64,000 bases of DNA from NBLH01 sp050296515. Its GTDB lineage: Bacteria > Bacteroidota > Bacteroidia > Bacteroidales > NBLH01. Location of the stretch: the NCBI GenBank assembly GCA_050296515.1, contig JBNKRJ010000138.1:1-64000 (forward strand), written 5' to 3'. Positions 43,276 through 52,516 of this stretch are shown here, piece by piece. The translations under genes were made by a program, and so were the position numbers. Under the pieces are notes generated by a model. The model made no database searches. It was not told the origin of the DNA and saw nothing but the letters and a program-made list of their open reading frames with translations. Within the stretch, counting starts at the first letter, position 1, and the number at the start of each line of letters is the position of its first letter.

Positions 43276-43493
43276 GATAATATTTTTAATATTTTTTGTC
43301 GTATAGCTATCTCCGATAATTCGGAGGAAAACACCTTTAGTTATTTGCCCCAGTTCAATTACCGGGCTTGGATGCTTTTTGATTTAAATCAATTTTACTA
43401 CTTGTTTGAATCTGAAGTTTTTTGCCATGCACCTCTGGTTAAATAACTTAGCAACCAAATTAGACCAGGAAAACAGGCAACTTTTCCTCTTAT

Positions 43494-44150
43494 TTATTTT
43501 GAACCTAAATTTAAAAATACCTCAAGCTTGGTATTTTTAAAACCAGAAACTACCATTTCTGCTTTGTTCAAAGTATTTTCGTCTCCAATGCCAACTACAT
43601 GTAAATTTCCATTCAATGCTGCTTCAACACCAGCTTCAGCATCTTCAAAAACAATACACTCTTCAGGTCTCACACCTAACTCTTTTGCAGCATTTAAGAA
43701 TACTTCTGGATCAGGTTTTGCTTTGCTTACCTTGTTTCCATCAATAATAACATCAAAATATTTTAGCAAGTCAACCCTTTTTAGAATGGTAACCGCATTT
43801 TTACTTGCAGAACCAATCGCCAGCTTCAAACCATTTTGTTTTGCTTTCTCAAGAATATCAAGTACTCCAGGTAAAATTTCATCAGGAGTCATTTTCATTA
43901 TATACTCCAAATAATCTGTATTTTTCTTTGTAGCTAAATCTGTTTTTGTTTTTTCATCCAACTCAATACCACCTACCTCAAGCAAAATTTCCAATGAACG
44001 AATTCTCGAAACACCTTTTAGTCGTTCATTGTGTTTTTCAGAAAAGAAAAAACCAAGCTCTTCTGCCAGCTTCTTCCAAGCCAGGTAATGATACTTTGCT
44101 GTATCTACTACTACTCCGTCTAAATCAAATATTAATGCTTTAATGTCCAC
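43494..44150 (-). CDS. pgmB: Beta-phosphoglucomutase (HAD superfamily)
   Basis: 218 aa, start GTG overlapping the 3' end of the transporter gene by 11 bp (translational coupling). HAD motif I LIFDLDGVVVDTAKYHYLAW has the nucleophile and acid/base Asp pair (Asp9, Asp11); the cap has KGVSRIRSLEILL; motif II is IGSASKN, motif III KAKPDPEVF and motif IV VFEDAEAGVEAA. It turns beta-glucose-1-phosphate from maltose phosphorylase into glucose-6-phosphate through a glucose-1,6-bisphosphate intermediate. Confidence 0.94.
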   Translation of the reverse strand: MDIKALIFDLDGVVVDTAKYHYLAWKKLAEELGFFFSEKHNERLKGVSRIRSLEILLEVGGIELDEKTKTDLATKKNTDYLEYIMKMTPDEILPGVLDILEKAKQNGLKLAIGSASKNAVTILKRVDLLKYFDVIIDGNKVSKAKPDPEVFLNAAKELGVRPEECIVFEDAEAGVEAALNGNLHVVGIGDENTLNKAEMVVSGFKNTKLEVFLNLGSK

Positions 44151-45522
44151 TATGGCCTCCTTTTATTTCAGTTTCAGCTGAAACATCTTTCACAAAAAAA
44201 ACCGAAACACTTCCTAAAATCATAAATATTCCGGCCATTACTAAAATATAAATACCTTGTCCTCCAAAAAATGTCTTTAAAATTGGTCCTCCTAATACAC
44301 CACTAAGAATTTGAGGTATCACAACCGTAAGATTAAATAATCCCATGTATATCCCCATTCTTTTGGCAGGTAATGACCCCGACAAAATTGCATAAGGCAT
44401 AGCTAAAATAGCTGCCCAGGCTATTCCTATACCAAACATGGAAACAAGTAACATGTACTGATTACTAAAAAAGTAGGTTGAAATATATCCTAACCCACCC
44501 AAAACAAGAGATATAGAATATACTGTTTTTCGATTTGTCAGTTTAATCAACTTTGGCATAATGATAGAAAATAAAGCTGCAACAAGGCTATACATTGCAA
44601 AACAAATCCCAACCCAGTTCCCGGCTTCATCAAATGCTCGCCTGATATCAGTATTTGTTTCTGTTTCTGCATTAAAACCAATAGGGACACCAAAATAGTG
44701 TTGAGAAATTGCAGTTGTTGAATAAACCCATAATAAAAACAGCGGAAACCATGAAAACAATTGCACTATCGACAACTGTCTCATTGTTTTAGGCATATTA
44801 GTTAAAAGCTTCCAAAAACTTTCATTTTTAGCTTTGTCCTCTTCTGTAATATCATTGTATTCTTCAAATTCTTTTGGTGGATGCTCTTTTGTTTTAATAA
44901 CAGTTACCAATACACTTAATAGCAACAAAGAGCCTCCTATGTAAAAGGACCAAATAACTGAAGGTGCCACTTTACCAGCTTCAGCTTCATTTGCAATTCC
45001 TATTGCAGTTAAAATAAACGGTAAAGCTGAACCAATAACAGCACCAACGTTAATCAAAAAACTTTGAATCGAGTACCCCACATTTCTTTGTTCCTCAGGT
45101 GTCATATCCGCTACTAATGCCCTAAAAGGCTGAAAAGTGACATTAAATGAAGCATCCATTAAGGCCAACATTACTACCCCAAAAGCCAAGGCTGCTGCTC
45201 CACCAGCTTTAATCACCAAAGGTGCATTTGGCATAAAAAACATCGCCAGCATTGAAATCAATGCACCAAATAATATATAAGGTGAACGTCTGCCAATTCG
45301 TGTCCAGGTTTTATCACTTGCTGCACCAACCAAAGGTTGAACAAGAAGGCCCATTGTAGGAGCTACCAGCCAAAAGAAAGAAAGTGTTTCTGGATGTGCA
45401 CCCAGGCTACTCAATATTCTACTTGCATTAGCATTTTGCAAGGCAAAACCAAACTGAACACCTAAAAAGCCAAAGCTCAGGTTCCAAATTTGCCAAAAAC
45501 TTAAACGGGGTTTACTTTTCAT
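44140..45522 (-). CDS. MFS transporter for maltose/maltodextrin (SLC45/MalT-like)
   Basis: 460 aa with about 12 transmembrane helices. The start LSFWQIWNLSFGFLGVQFGF, the ASRILSSLGAHPE loop and GLLVQPLVGAASDKTWTRIG (the MFS RxGRR-type loop 2-3 follows as RIGRRSPYILFG) are typical of the glycoside-pentoside/SLC45-like sugar transporters found next to GH65 and pgmB in Bacteroidetes. It would carry maltose or short maltodextrins from periplasm to cytoplasm with a cation. First gene of the minus arm. Two LacI-type operators lie 230-325 bp upstream, and a 10-bp-stem hairpin lies 20 bp upstream. Confidence 0.9.
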   Translation of the reverse strand: MKSKPRLSFWQIWNLSFGFLGVQFGFALQNANASRILSSLGAHPETLSFFWLVAPTMGLLVQPLVGAASDKTWTRIGRRSPYILFGALISMLAMFFMPNAPLVIKAGGAAALAFGVVMLALMDASFNVTFQPFRALVADMTPEEQRNVGYSIQSFLINVGAVIGSALPFILTAIGIANEAEAGKVAPSVIWSFYIGGSLLLLSVLVTVIKTKEHPPKEFEEYNDITEEDKAKNESFWKLLTNMPKTMRQLSIVQLFSWFPLFLLWVYSTTAISQHYFGVPIGFNAETETNTDIRRAFDEAGNWVGICFAMYSLVAALFSIIMPKLIKLTNRKTVYSISLVLGGLGYISTYFFSNQYMLLVSMFGIGIAWAAILAMPYAILSGSLPAKRMGIYMGLFNLTVVIPQILSGVLGGPILKTFFGGQGIYILVMAGIFMILGSVSVFFVKDVSAETEIKGGHSGH

Positions 45523-45542
45523 CTATATCCTTTTAATTATTT

Positions 45543-45588
45543 AACATCCTGTAAAATATACTAAATTTAACAAACTAAACAGGATGTT
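45543..45588 (-). other. Stem-loop in the leader of the transporter operon
   Basis: AACATCCTGT (45543-45552) and ACAGGATGTT (45579-45588) form a perfect 10-bp stem with a 26-nt AT-rich loop, 20 bp before the transporter start codon. No U-run follows in the minus direction, so it is more likely a 5' stability or regulatory element than a terminator. Confidence 0.45.
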
Positions 45589-45753
45589 TGATACCTGTTA
45601 TAAAATTTAATAATTGAATAACAAATGAATAATTAAAAGTATCTGAGAGAGAATGCCAAGTAACGAAAAAAAAGTTCTATAAACAAATTTCCAAGTCTAA
45701 TTTAAGGACTAGAATAACCTGAATAATAGCAATTTATATTCTAAAAGTATGAA

Positions 45754-45767
45754 TGCAAACGTTTACG
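45754..45767 (-). promoter_or_regulatory. LacI-type operator (transporter arm, proximal)
   Basis: TGCAAACGTTTACG is one base off the perfect 12-bp palindrome GCAAACGTTTGC found before susC. Such sites fit the half-site preference of LacI-family regulators. It lies 232 bp upstream of the transporter gene. Confidence 0.65.
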
Positions 45768-45831
45768 AAAGAAAAGAGAAAAATTTATATTTTGATGTCA
45801 AAAATTTTCTTTGAAGAAAATTCAAAATTGA

Positions 45832-45845
45832 TGCAAACGTTTACG
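45832..45845 (-). promoter_or_regulatory. LacI-type operator (transporter arm, distal)
   Basis: A second identical TGCAAACGTTTACG, 78 bp from the first. Two sites about 7.5 helical turns apart suggest looping or cooperative repression by the LacI protein encoded next to them. Confidence 0.65.
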
Positions 45846-46055
45846 AAGGAGATTTATTTTGACAACTTTTATTTACATTCTAAAAATATTTTATAAGGTT
45901 TTCCTGAAAATTGGCTGTCAAAACAGGGAGATAAAAAATATCAAAGCGACACCTGGTGAAAGAATTAGCAAACCCGTCTTTATTACTAAGCCAGTGCTAA
46001 ATAAAATATCATATTTCAGGTTAATTGCCCAGGTGACAACACCTGGCTGGTGCAC

Positions 46056-46207
46056 TTGGGGCTGTATCAAAACTAGTTTTGCCATAAATTTTTCTTTCAA
46101 TCTTGCATCAATCCAATCAATCTGCTTTCAATCGTGTTGAAATACGCTCTTTTGTTGTTGAAATGAAAGTAAAATTGCATTGAATTAGACTTTTGATACA
46201 GCCCCAA
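46056..46207. mobile_element. 152-bp MITE-like element with 17-bp perfect terminal inverted repeats
   Basis: TTGGGGCTGTATCAAAA (46056-46072) and its exact reverse complement (46191-46207) bound an AT-rich, non-coding interior. Ends of the GGGGCTGT(A/C)TCAAAA type are familiar from Bacteroidetes insertion sequences (IS1182-like, from memory), so this is probably a non-autonomous derivative or a solo remnant. No clear target duplication is seen. The gene-free stretch 45523-46276 otherwise holds the leader stem-loop, two operators, and an unsupported short reading frame. Confidence 0.65.
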
Positions 46208-46276
46208 ACTAGCATTGACATGCCTCTGGTCGTATAACAGTAGATTCTGCAATGCTATAATTTGAATGTTACATAG

Positions 46277-47329
46277 TTAATAAAGAAGTCCACGACCTAA
46301 CTTATCTTCCTTTAACGTTTTAGTAGTTCCTCTTAATACCAAATCCGTTTTTAATACTCTGATCTCAGGAGTGTAATCTTCTTCATCCTTCGATAATCTA
46401 TTGAGCAGAAGCCTTACAGCAATTTGTCCCATTTCGTATCCATGCTGCTCAATGGTTGATAGTGGAGGATCACTCATGGTTGAAATTAGACCATTAGTAA
46501 AGCCAATTATAGAAATATCATCAGGAACTCTTAAACCAATAGATTTAATAGTAGACAATGCTCCAAGTGCAGTCATATCGTTCACAGCAAAAATAGCATC
46601 AGGAGTATTCCCTGAGCGTATCAGTTTTTCAGTTAAGTGTGCTGCTTCGTTATAATTATCACATTTAAAAATAAGGTTGTCATCCACAGGGATACCATTC
46701 TTATATAAAGCATGCAAGTATCCATTTTGTCTGTTTTTTCCTATTAATAAATGTTGAGCAGCTGCAAAATGAACAATTCTTTTGCACCCTGTTTTTATTA
46801 AATAGTCAACAGCACGATAAGCTCCATCAAAATCATCCACAACTACCTTATCAGTATCAATTTCAGCGCATACCCTGTCGAAAAAAACGATTGGGATTCC
46901 ATTCTGCTCAAGTGTACGAAAGTGCTCATACGACTTGGTGCTCTTTGATACAGAAACCAATAATCCTGCAACCCTGCTCGAAAGCATACCTTGCACAGAA
47001 TGCATCTCGCGTTCGTAATTCTCAGTAGTTTGGGCAACCATTACGTTATAATCATTGGCATAGGCTAAATCATCAATTCCACTAATCACTGATGAGAAAA
47101 AATAATGAACTACCTCTGGTACTATTACACCTATTATATTACTCTTGCTATGCTTTAGGCTTAATGCAATTTCATTGGGTTTGTAATTTAGCTTTCGGGC
47201 CAAATCATTTACAGCATTTTTTGTGGCATTACTTATATCCGGATGATTTTTTAAAGCCCTTGAAACTGTAGACGGTGAAATTCCAAGTTCACGAGCAATA
47301 TCTTTTATGGTTACTTGTCGGCCCTTCAT
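46277..47329 (-). CDS. LacI-family transcriptional regulator of the maltodextrin locus
   Basis: 350 aa. N-terminal HTH VTIKDIARELGISPSTVSRA with the hinge helix region LARKLNYKPNEIALSLK, then a periplasmic-binding-protein-like effector domain (about 60-340): NIIGVIVPEVVHYFFSSVIS, GIPIVFFDRVC, CDNYNEAAHLTEKL, DAIFAVNDMTALGAL, STIEQHGYEMGQIAVRLL. It lies between the two arms and is expected to bind the GCAAACGTTTGC-like sites before each of them, responding to maltose or a related sugar. Bacteroides thetaiotaomicron uses the unrelated SusR for this job; LacI control is known from flavobacterial-type maltodextrin loci. A -7 element lies 69 bp upstream. Confidence 0.92.
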   Translation of the reverse strand: MKGRQVTIKDIARELGISPSTVSRALKNHPDISNATKNAVNDLARKLNYKPNEIALSLKHSKSNIIGVIVPEVVHYFFSSVISGIDDLAYANDYNVMVAQTTENYEREMHSVQGMLSSRVAGLLVSVSKSTKSYEHFRTLEQNGIPIVFFDRVCAEIDTDKVVVDDFDGAYRAVDYLIKTGCKRIVHFAAAQHLLIGKNRQNGYLHALYKNGIPVDDNLIFKCDNYNEAAHLTEKLIRSGNTPDAIFAVNDMTALGALSTIKSIGLRVPDDISIIGFTNGLISTMSDPPLSTIEQHGYEMGQIAVRLLLNRLSKDEEDYTPEIRVLKTDLVLRGTTKTLKEDKLGRGLLY

Positions 47330-47397
47330 GATAATAAAGAAAAGAAATAAAGATTATGAGTTATTCCTCTTTAGAAATTAACTACTCACTTCCAAGA

Positions 47398-47405
47398 CAA
47401 AATTA
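47398..47405 (-). promoter_or_regulatory. -7 promoter element (TAATTTTG) of the lacI-type gene
   Basis: TAATTTTG on the minus strand, 69 bp before the regulator start codon. Confidence 0.45.
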
Positions 47406-47642
47406 TTAAAAAATGTTAAGCGAATATATATAAAAATCTATATCGCAACAATATTTGTGCATCTATTGACAATCAACCAATTAAAACACATTTAATTACA
47501 ATTATTTAGAAAAGATTAAAAAAAACAGACCTGCAAAAAATAAAAATTGTTAAAAAATGTAAAAGTATCACCTTATTAAAATTGACATAAATAAACAATT
47601 CTTTACACAAAATTGAATTTTTAATTTTTTCAACCAGTTTTT

Positions 47643-47654
47643 GCAAACGTTTGC
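47643..47654 (+). promoter_or_regulatory. LacI-type operator before susC
   Basis: GCAAACGTTTGC is a perfect palindrome, followed 8 bp later by another GTTTGC half-site (47661-47666). It is 217 bp upstream of susC. The gene-free stretch 47330-47871 otherwise shows the regulator's promoter and a leader with TTTCATAGGTTTGGTT near 47718-47732. Confidence 0.7.
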
Positions 47655-47871
47655 GAAGTCGTTTGCATTAAAAAATTGACTATTAAAGAGTTAAAAATTA
47701 CCTACCCGGATATTTTTTTTCATAGGTTTGGTTCGAATTTAAAATTGAATTAACAATTAATCAACGAAGTATTAACAAAAAGAGTATCAGTTTTAATTAA
47801 AAGTAGCCTGAGAGAGAACAAAACTTTTTAATTAGAATTTGAAGTAATTTAACCTAAATTTTAAAAAGCAA

Positions 47872-50853
47872 ATGGAAAATTATTATGGTATGTTAAAAAG
47901 GCTTTTATTGATGGTTGCTGCTATTGCAATTGCGAATTTTTCGTATGCACAGCAACGTACAATAACCGGCCAAGTAACAGACAGCGGGGATGGTAGTCCC
48001 ATACCTGGTGTGAATGTGATTGTTAAAGGAACAACAAACGGAACAATCACAGATTTTGATGGAAAATTCTCCATCAAGGCTGCAGACACGGATGTATTGG
48101 TGTTTTCATATATAGGGTATGAAGCAACTGAACAAGCAGTTGGTTCAGAAAATACACTAAATATTTCTTTAAAAGCATCGGATGTTGGTCTTGAAGAGGT
48201 TGTTGTTATCGGATATGGAACGGTAAAAAAAGATGATGCAACAGGTTCAGTTAGTGCAGTTAGTGCAGAAGACTTTAACAAAGGTAATATTACTTCTCCT
48301 CAGGATTTATTAGTAGGAAAAAGTGCAGGCGTTGTGATTACCAATTCAGGTGGAGCACCTGGTAGTGGTTCAACTATTAGAATCAGAGGAGGCTCTTCAC
48401 TTAAAGCAAGCAATGATCCTTTAATTATTGTTGACGGAGTACCTATTGACAATAATACAATTGGTGGTGATGCAAACTTTCTATCATTTGTTAATCCCAA
48501 CGATATTGAAACATTTACTGTATTAAAAGACGCCTCAGCTACAGCTATTTATGGATCAAGAGCATCAAATGGTGTTATCATAATCACTACTAAAAAAGGA
48601 AAAGCAGGAAAGGACATGACCATTTCCTATAATGGAAGTACTTCGATTTCAACTCCTATTAAATACATTGATGTATATTCTGGTGATGAATTAAGACAAA
48701 TTGCCTGGAATAACAGGGATATTTATGATGCTATTACTTATGATAAATTAGGAACAGCAAATACTGATTGGCAAAAGGAAATTTTCCGTACAGCAGTTTC
48801 ACACGATCATAACATAAGTATTTCAGGTGCATACAAATTTTTACCTTACCGTGTTTCAGTTGGTTACACAGACCAAAATGGTATTTTAAAAAACACTGAT
48901 ATGCAAAAACTAACTGGATCTTTAAACTTAAATCCTACTTTCTTGAATAATACGCTAAAAGTTAACGCAAGCGGTAAAGTAATGCTTACCAAAAATAACT
49001 TTGGTGCTGATGGTGCTATCGGTAATGCGATTAACATGGACCCAACTCAGCCTATAATGGACGGAAACGCAAATTCTGCCGGTTATTTCCAATGGCCAAA
49101 TTATGGAGCTAATCTTGGTACAGCGAACCCTGTTGAACAGCTTGTTGAATCAAATAACAAATCAGATGTAAAGAGAGTTGTAGGAAATCTACAAATCAAT
49201 TATACCTTACCTTTCTTACCTGAATTACAGGCTAATCTTAACTTGGCAAGTGATTATACAGAAAGTACGGGTTATGATAATAGACCTACTACTTCTCCAT
49301 CCAGCCTTGTTTCTCCTCTAGATTGGGGAAAGTTAAAGGATTACAGTGGAACAAACAGAAACGGCTTAATTGATTTCTATTTAAACTATACAAAAGATAT
49401 CAGCTCTATTCAAAGCAAGGTAGATGTTACAGGTGGCTATTCTTGGCAGTGGTTCCAACGTGAAAAAGACAACTACGAAAGAGGTGTTGTAGACGCTGAA
49501 CATCCTTATCAACTATCTGACAGCTCTCAATCCTTTACTGAAAATTATTTAGTTTCTTTCTTTGGAAGATTAAATTATACCTTAATGAACAAGTATCTGT
49601 TAACTGCAACTTTACGTTACGACGGTTCTTCTAGATTTGCAAAAGATAATCGTTGGGGTTTATTCCCATCTGCAGCATTTGCTTGGAAAATTAAAGAAGA
49701 ATCCTTCTTGAAAGATGTTGACTTTGTGACTAACTTAAAATTAAGACTGGGATGGGGTATTACAGGACAACAAGATATTCCTGGTGGTGATTACCCTGCT
49801 CAAGCAAGATATCTTTTAGCAAGACAAGGATCTTACTATCCAATAGATGGTACATACCTTTCAACATTACGTCCAAATGCTTACGATCCAGATATTAAAT
49901 GGGAAGAAACAACTACGCAAAATATAGGTTTAGATTTTGGTTTTATGAATGAAAGAATTACTGGTTCTATTGATTTATATAAAAGAGAAACCAATGACCT
50001 TATTAATGAAGTAACCATTCCTAGTGGAAGCAACTTCTCAAATACATTGGTAACCAATGTAGGAAGTCTTGAAAATAAAGGCGTTGAAGTAGCACTTGAG
50101 GTAATTCCTCTTTCAAAAGAAGAAATGTCTTTACAAATTGGATTAAACTTTACATATAATAAAAATGAAATCACAAAATTGTTGTTGAGTGACGATCCTG
50201 AATATATTGGAATTTTATATGGAGATGCATTTACCGGACAAAAACAGGTAACAAGAGTTGGATATCCAGCTTATTCATTCTTTGTAAATAAACAAATTTA
50301 TGATGCAAATGGCAACCCAATAGAAGGTTTATACGAAGATATTTCAGGACAAGGCGGGGTTGTAAATGGAGATAATGAAGATAAATACATTTATCACAAC
50401 CCGGCACCTGATTATACCCTTGGATTTTCATTCCGCTTTAACTACAAAAAATTTGATTTATCAGCATCAGCCAGAGCTAACATTGGTAACTATGTATATA
50501 ACCAAGTAGCAGCAGGATCTTCTTATGATCAAATGCAGCAAATTGGCTATTGGAAAAATATGCCAACTTACCTGACTGACTCAAAGTTTGTAAAACGTCA
50601 ATTTACAAGTGATTACTTTGTGGAAAATGCATCTTTCCTAAAAATGGATAACATTAGTGCTGGTTATAATTTCGAAAATGTTTTTGATAAACTGAGTGCA
50701 AGAGTAAGTTTTACTGTTCAGAATGTATTCACTATAACTAAATATACTGGTATTGATCCTGAAGTAAAATATGATAACGGGGTTCCTGGTATTGACAAAA
50801 ATTTCTACCCAAGACCACGTACTTTCATGCTTGGCCTAAGTTTAACCTATTAA
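47872..50853 (+). CDS. susC: SusC/RagA-type TonB-dependent outer-membrane transporter
   Basis: 993 aa. ATG 47872 and ATG 47890 (MLKRLLLMVAAIAIANFSYA, a textbook signal peptide) are both possible starts. Then a carboxypeptidase-regulatory-like domain (about 27-105, RTITGQVTDSGDGSPIPGVN), the TonB-box region EEVVVIGYGTVKK, the plug (about 120-235: PLIIVDGVPIDNN, SATAIYGSRASNGVIIITT) and a 22-stranded barrel to the C-terminal aromatic MLGLSLTY. It imports alpha-glucan oligosaccharides together with SusD, encoded 20 bp downstream. The LacI operator upstream points to repression without substrate. Confidence 0.96.
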   Translation: MENYYGMLKRLLLMVAAIAIANFSYAQQRTITGQVTDSGDGSPIPGVNVIVKGTTNGTITDFDGKFSIKAADTDVLVFSYIGYEATEQAVGSENTLNISLKASDVGLEEVVVIGYGTVKKDDATGSVSAVSAEDFNKGNITSPQDLLVGKSAGVVITNSGGAPGSGSTIRIRGGSSLKASNDPLIIVDGVPIDNNTIGGDANFLSFVNPNDIETFTVLKDASATAIYGSRASNGVIIITTKKGKAGKDMTISYNGSTSISTPIKYIDVYSGDELRQIAWNNRDIYDAITYDKLGTANTDWQKEIFRTAVSHDHNISISGAYKFLPYRVSVGYTDQNGILKNTDMQKLTGSLNLNPTFLNNTLKVNASGKVMLTKNNFGADGAIGNAINMDPTQPIMDGNANSAGYFQWPNYGANLGTANPVEQLVESNNKSDVKRVVGNLQINYTLPFLPELQANLNLASDYTESTGYDNRPTTSPSSLVSPLDWGKLKDYSGTNRNGLIDFYLNYTKDISSIQSKVDVTGGYSWQWFQREKDNYERGVVDAEHPYQLSDSSQSFTENYLVSFFGRLNYTLMNKYLLTATLRYDGSSRFAKDNRWGLFPSAAFAWKIKEESFLKDVDFVTNLKLRLGWGITGQQDIPGGDYPAQARYLLARQGSYYPIDGTYLSTLRPNAYDPDIKWEETTTQNIGLDFGFMNERITGSIDLYKRETNDLINEVTIPSGSNFSNTLVTNVGSLENKGVEVALEVIPLSKEEMSLQIGLNFTYNKNEITKLLLSDDPEYIGILYGDAFTGQKQVTRVGYPAYSFFVNKQIYDANGNPIEGLYEDISGQGGVVNGDNEDKYIYHNPAPDYTLGFSFRFNYKKFDLSASARANIGNYVYNQVAAGSSYDQMQQIGYWKNMPTYLTDSKFVKRQFTSDYFVENASFLKMDNISAGYNFENVFDKLSARVSFTVQNVFTITKYTGIDPEVKYDNGVPGIDKNFYPRPRTFMLGLSLTY

Positions 50854-50873
50854 TATTTAATAATTAAATAGAC

Positions 50874-52499
50874 ATGAAAAAATATATTATTATAAGTATA
50901 CTACTTTCAGCACTGATGATTACGTCATGTGTGAAAGACTTGGATGTAACGCCCAAAGATCCAAGTACAGTTCTATCAGGTAACTTAAATGATGACCCTA
51001 CATATATAAAGCAGGTACTAGGGAAAATCTACGCCAGTTTTAATATTTCGGGCCAAGGTGGAGGCAATGATGATGAGGACGGCCCTGATATTTCTGCACC
51101 GGATGCAAACTTTTTCACTACAATGAGAGCCTTGTGGAATTTACAGGAAATAACTACAGACGAGGCAATTTGCGCCTGGGGAGATATAGGTATTGCCGAT
51201 TTAAATACTCAAACCTGGAGTCCTTCAAATCCATTCTTAACTGCTTTGTATCAACGTTTGAGTTTGAGCATTACTTATGCAAATGACTTTCTTAATGTTA
51301 CTGCAGGAAACACATCAGAAGATGTAATTAAATATAGAGCTGAAGCACGTTTTTTGAGAGCTTTGGCATACTATTGGCTGATGGACTTGTTTGGCAATCC
51401 ACCCTTTACAACTGAAGCTGATGGAGTTGGTAAATATTACCCAAAGCAAATTCAAAGAGCTGATTTATTTAATTATATCGTAACTGAATTAAAAGATATT
51501 GAGAACGATTTATCGCCTGCAGGAACTTTTTCAGCACAAGCCGATCAAGGTGCCTGTTGGATGCTACAGGCCAGAGTTTATCTAAATGCTGAAGTTTTCA
51601 CTGGTACTGCTAAGTGGGACAGCTGTAAAATGTATACAGATAAAGTTATTAATAGCGGAGCCTATGCATTAGCTACAAATTACAGACAAAACTTTAGTGC
51701 TGATAATGATTTTGCACACAATCCAGAAATGATCTTTGCATGGGCATCTGATGGCCTCAACACTCAAGGATATGTAGGCACAACCTTTATCATTGAGTCA
51801 AGTAGTGATGCAACTTACATTCGGGCTGAGGATTATCATGGCCTAACTTCAAATACCAACTGGAATGGTAACAGGTCAAGAAAAGATTTCATGAATATCA
51901 TTGTTGATACATTAGCTGCGTATAATGGTAATAATGTTGATCCTAATGACACTATCTTTGCTCAAAGTTCTGATACAAGAGTACTATTAAGACAAAAAGC
52001 ATCAATTGATATTCCTGCACCTTCTGCAAGCGGTGATTTTGGAATTGGAGTTTATAAGTTTACTGCAAGAAATTCAGATGGTTCGCAAGCTGCCAATTAC
52101 AACCCTGCATTTGCTTCAACTGATTTTCCAATCTTCCGATTAGCTGATGCCTATTTAATGAGAGCAGAAGCGAATTTCAACATGGGACAAAATGCAGCAG
52201 CTGTTACTGATATAAATGAAATTAGGGAAAGGGCTTTTGGTAATACAAACGGAAATATTACTACAGCAGAATTAAGCTCTCAATTTATTTTAGACGAGCG
52301 TGCTCGTGAATTTTACTACGAAGCTCAAAGACGTACTGACTTAGTCCGCTTTGGACAATTCACAAATGGGACTTACAACTGGCAGTGGAAAGGTGGAGCA
52401 TTTAATGGAGTTTCAACCAGTAGTCACCTTGATATTTTCCCAATTCCAGGTGATGAAATTTCAGCCAACCCAAATATGACACAGAATACTGGTTATTAA
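50874..52499 (+). CDS. susD: SusD/RagB-type surface glycan-binding lipoprotein
   Basis: 541 aa. The signal MKKYIIISILLSALMITSC gives Cys19 as lipid anchor. SusD family features: DLDVTPKDPSTV at the N-terminus, helical TPR-like repeats (YRAEARFLRALAYYWLMDLF, GACWMLQARVYLNAEVFTG), PIFRLADAYLMRAEANFNMG, and the C-terminal LDERAREFYYEAQRRTDLVR followed by LDIFPIPGDEISANPNM. It binds maltooligosaccharides or starch as the lid of the SusC channel. Operon with susC and the SusE-like gene (17-bp gap). Confidence 0.96.
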   Translation: MKKYIIISILLSALMITSCVKDLDVTPKDPSTVLSGNLNDDPTYIKQVLGKIYASFNISGQGGGNDDEDGPDISAPDANFFTTMRALWNLQEITTDEAICAWGDIGIADLNTQTWSPSNPFLTALYQRLSLSITYANDFLNVTAGNTSEDVIKYRAEARFLRALAYYWLMDLFGNPPFTTEADGVGKYYPKQIQRADLFNYIVTELKDIENDLSPAGTFSAQADQGACWMLQARVYLNAEVFTGTAKWDSCKMYTDKVINSGAYALATNYRQNFSADNDFAHNPEMIFAWASDGLNTQGYVGTTFIIESSSDATYIRAEDYHGLTSNTNWNGNRSRKDFMNIIVDTLAAYNGNNVDPNDTIFAQSSDTRVLLRQKASIDIPAPSASGDFGIGVYKFTARNSDGSQAANYNPAFASTDFPIFRLADAYLMRAEANFNMGQNAAAVTDINEIRERAFGNTNGNITTAELSSQFILDERAREFYYEAQRRTDLVRFGQFTNGTYNWQWKGGAFNGVSTSSHLDIFPIPGDEISANPNMTQNTGY

Positions 52500-52516
52500 C
52501 AGAAAAACATAGTAAA

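Noticed and set aside
43261..43446. Plus-strand frame of 61 codons between pgmB and GH65
   Set aside because: It begins inside repeat R2, has no signal or domain, and no promoter or ribosome site.
45859..46140. Plus-strand reading frame of 93 codons, with AAGGAG shortly before a TTG start, next to a LacI operator
   Set aside because: Starts with TTG, no recognisable domain, and its last third runs into the terminal repeat of the 152-bp element. The opposite frame (45918-46100) is equally unconvincing.
47723..47730. TAGGTTTG as the susC -7 promoter element
   Set aside because: It fits TAnnTTTG but overlaps the word shared with the small-RNA units and has no -33 element; I left it as an alternative and not a called promoter.
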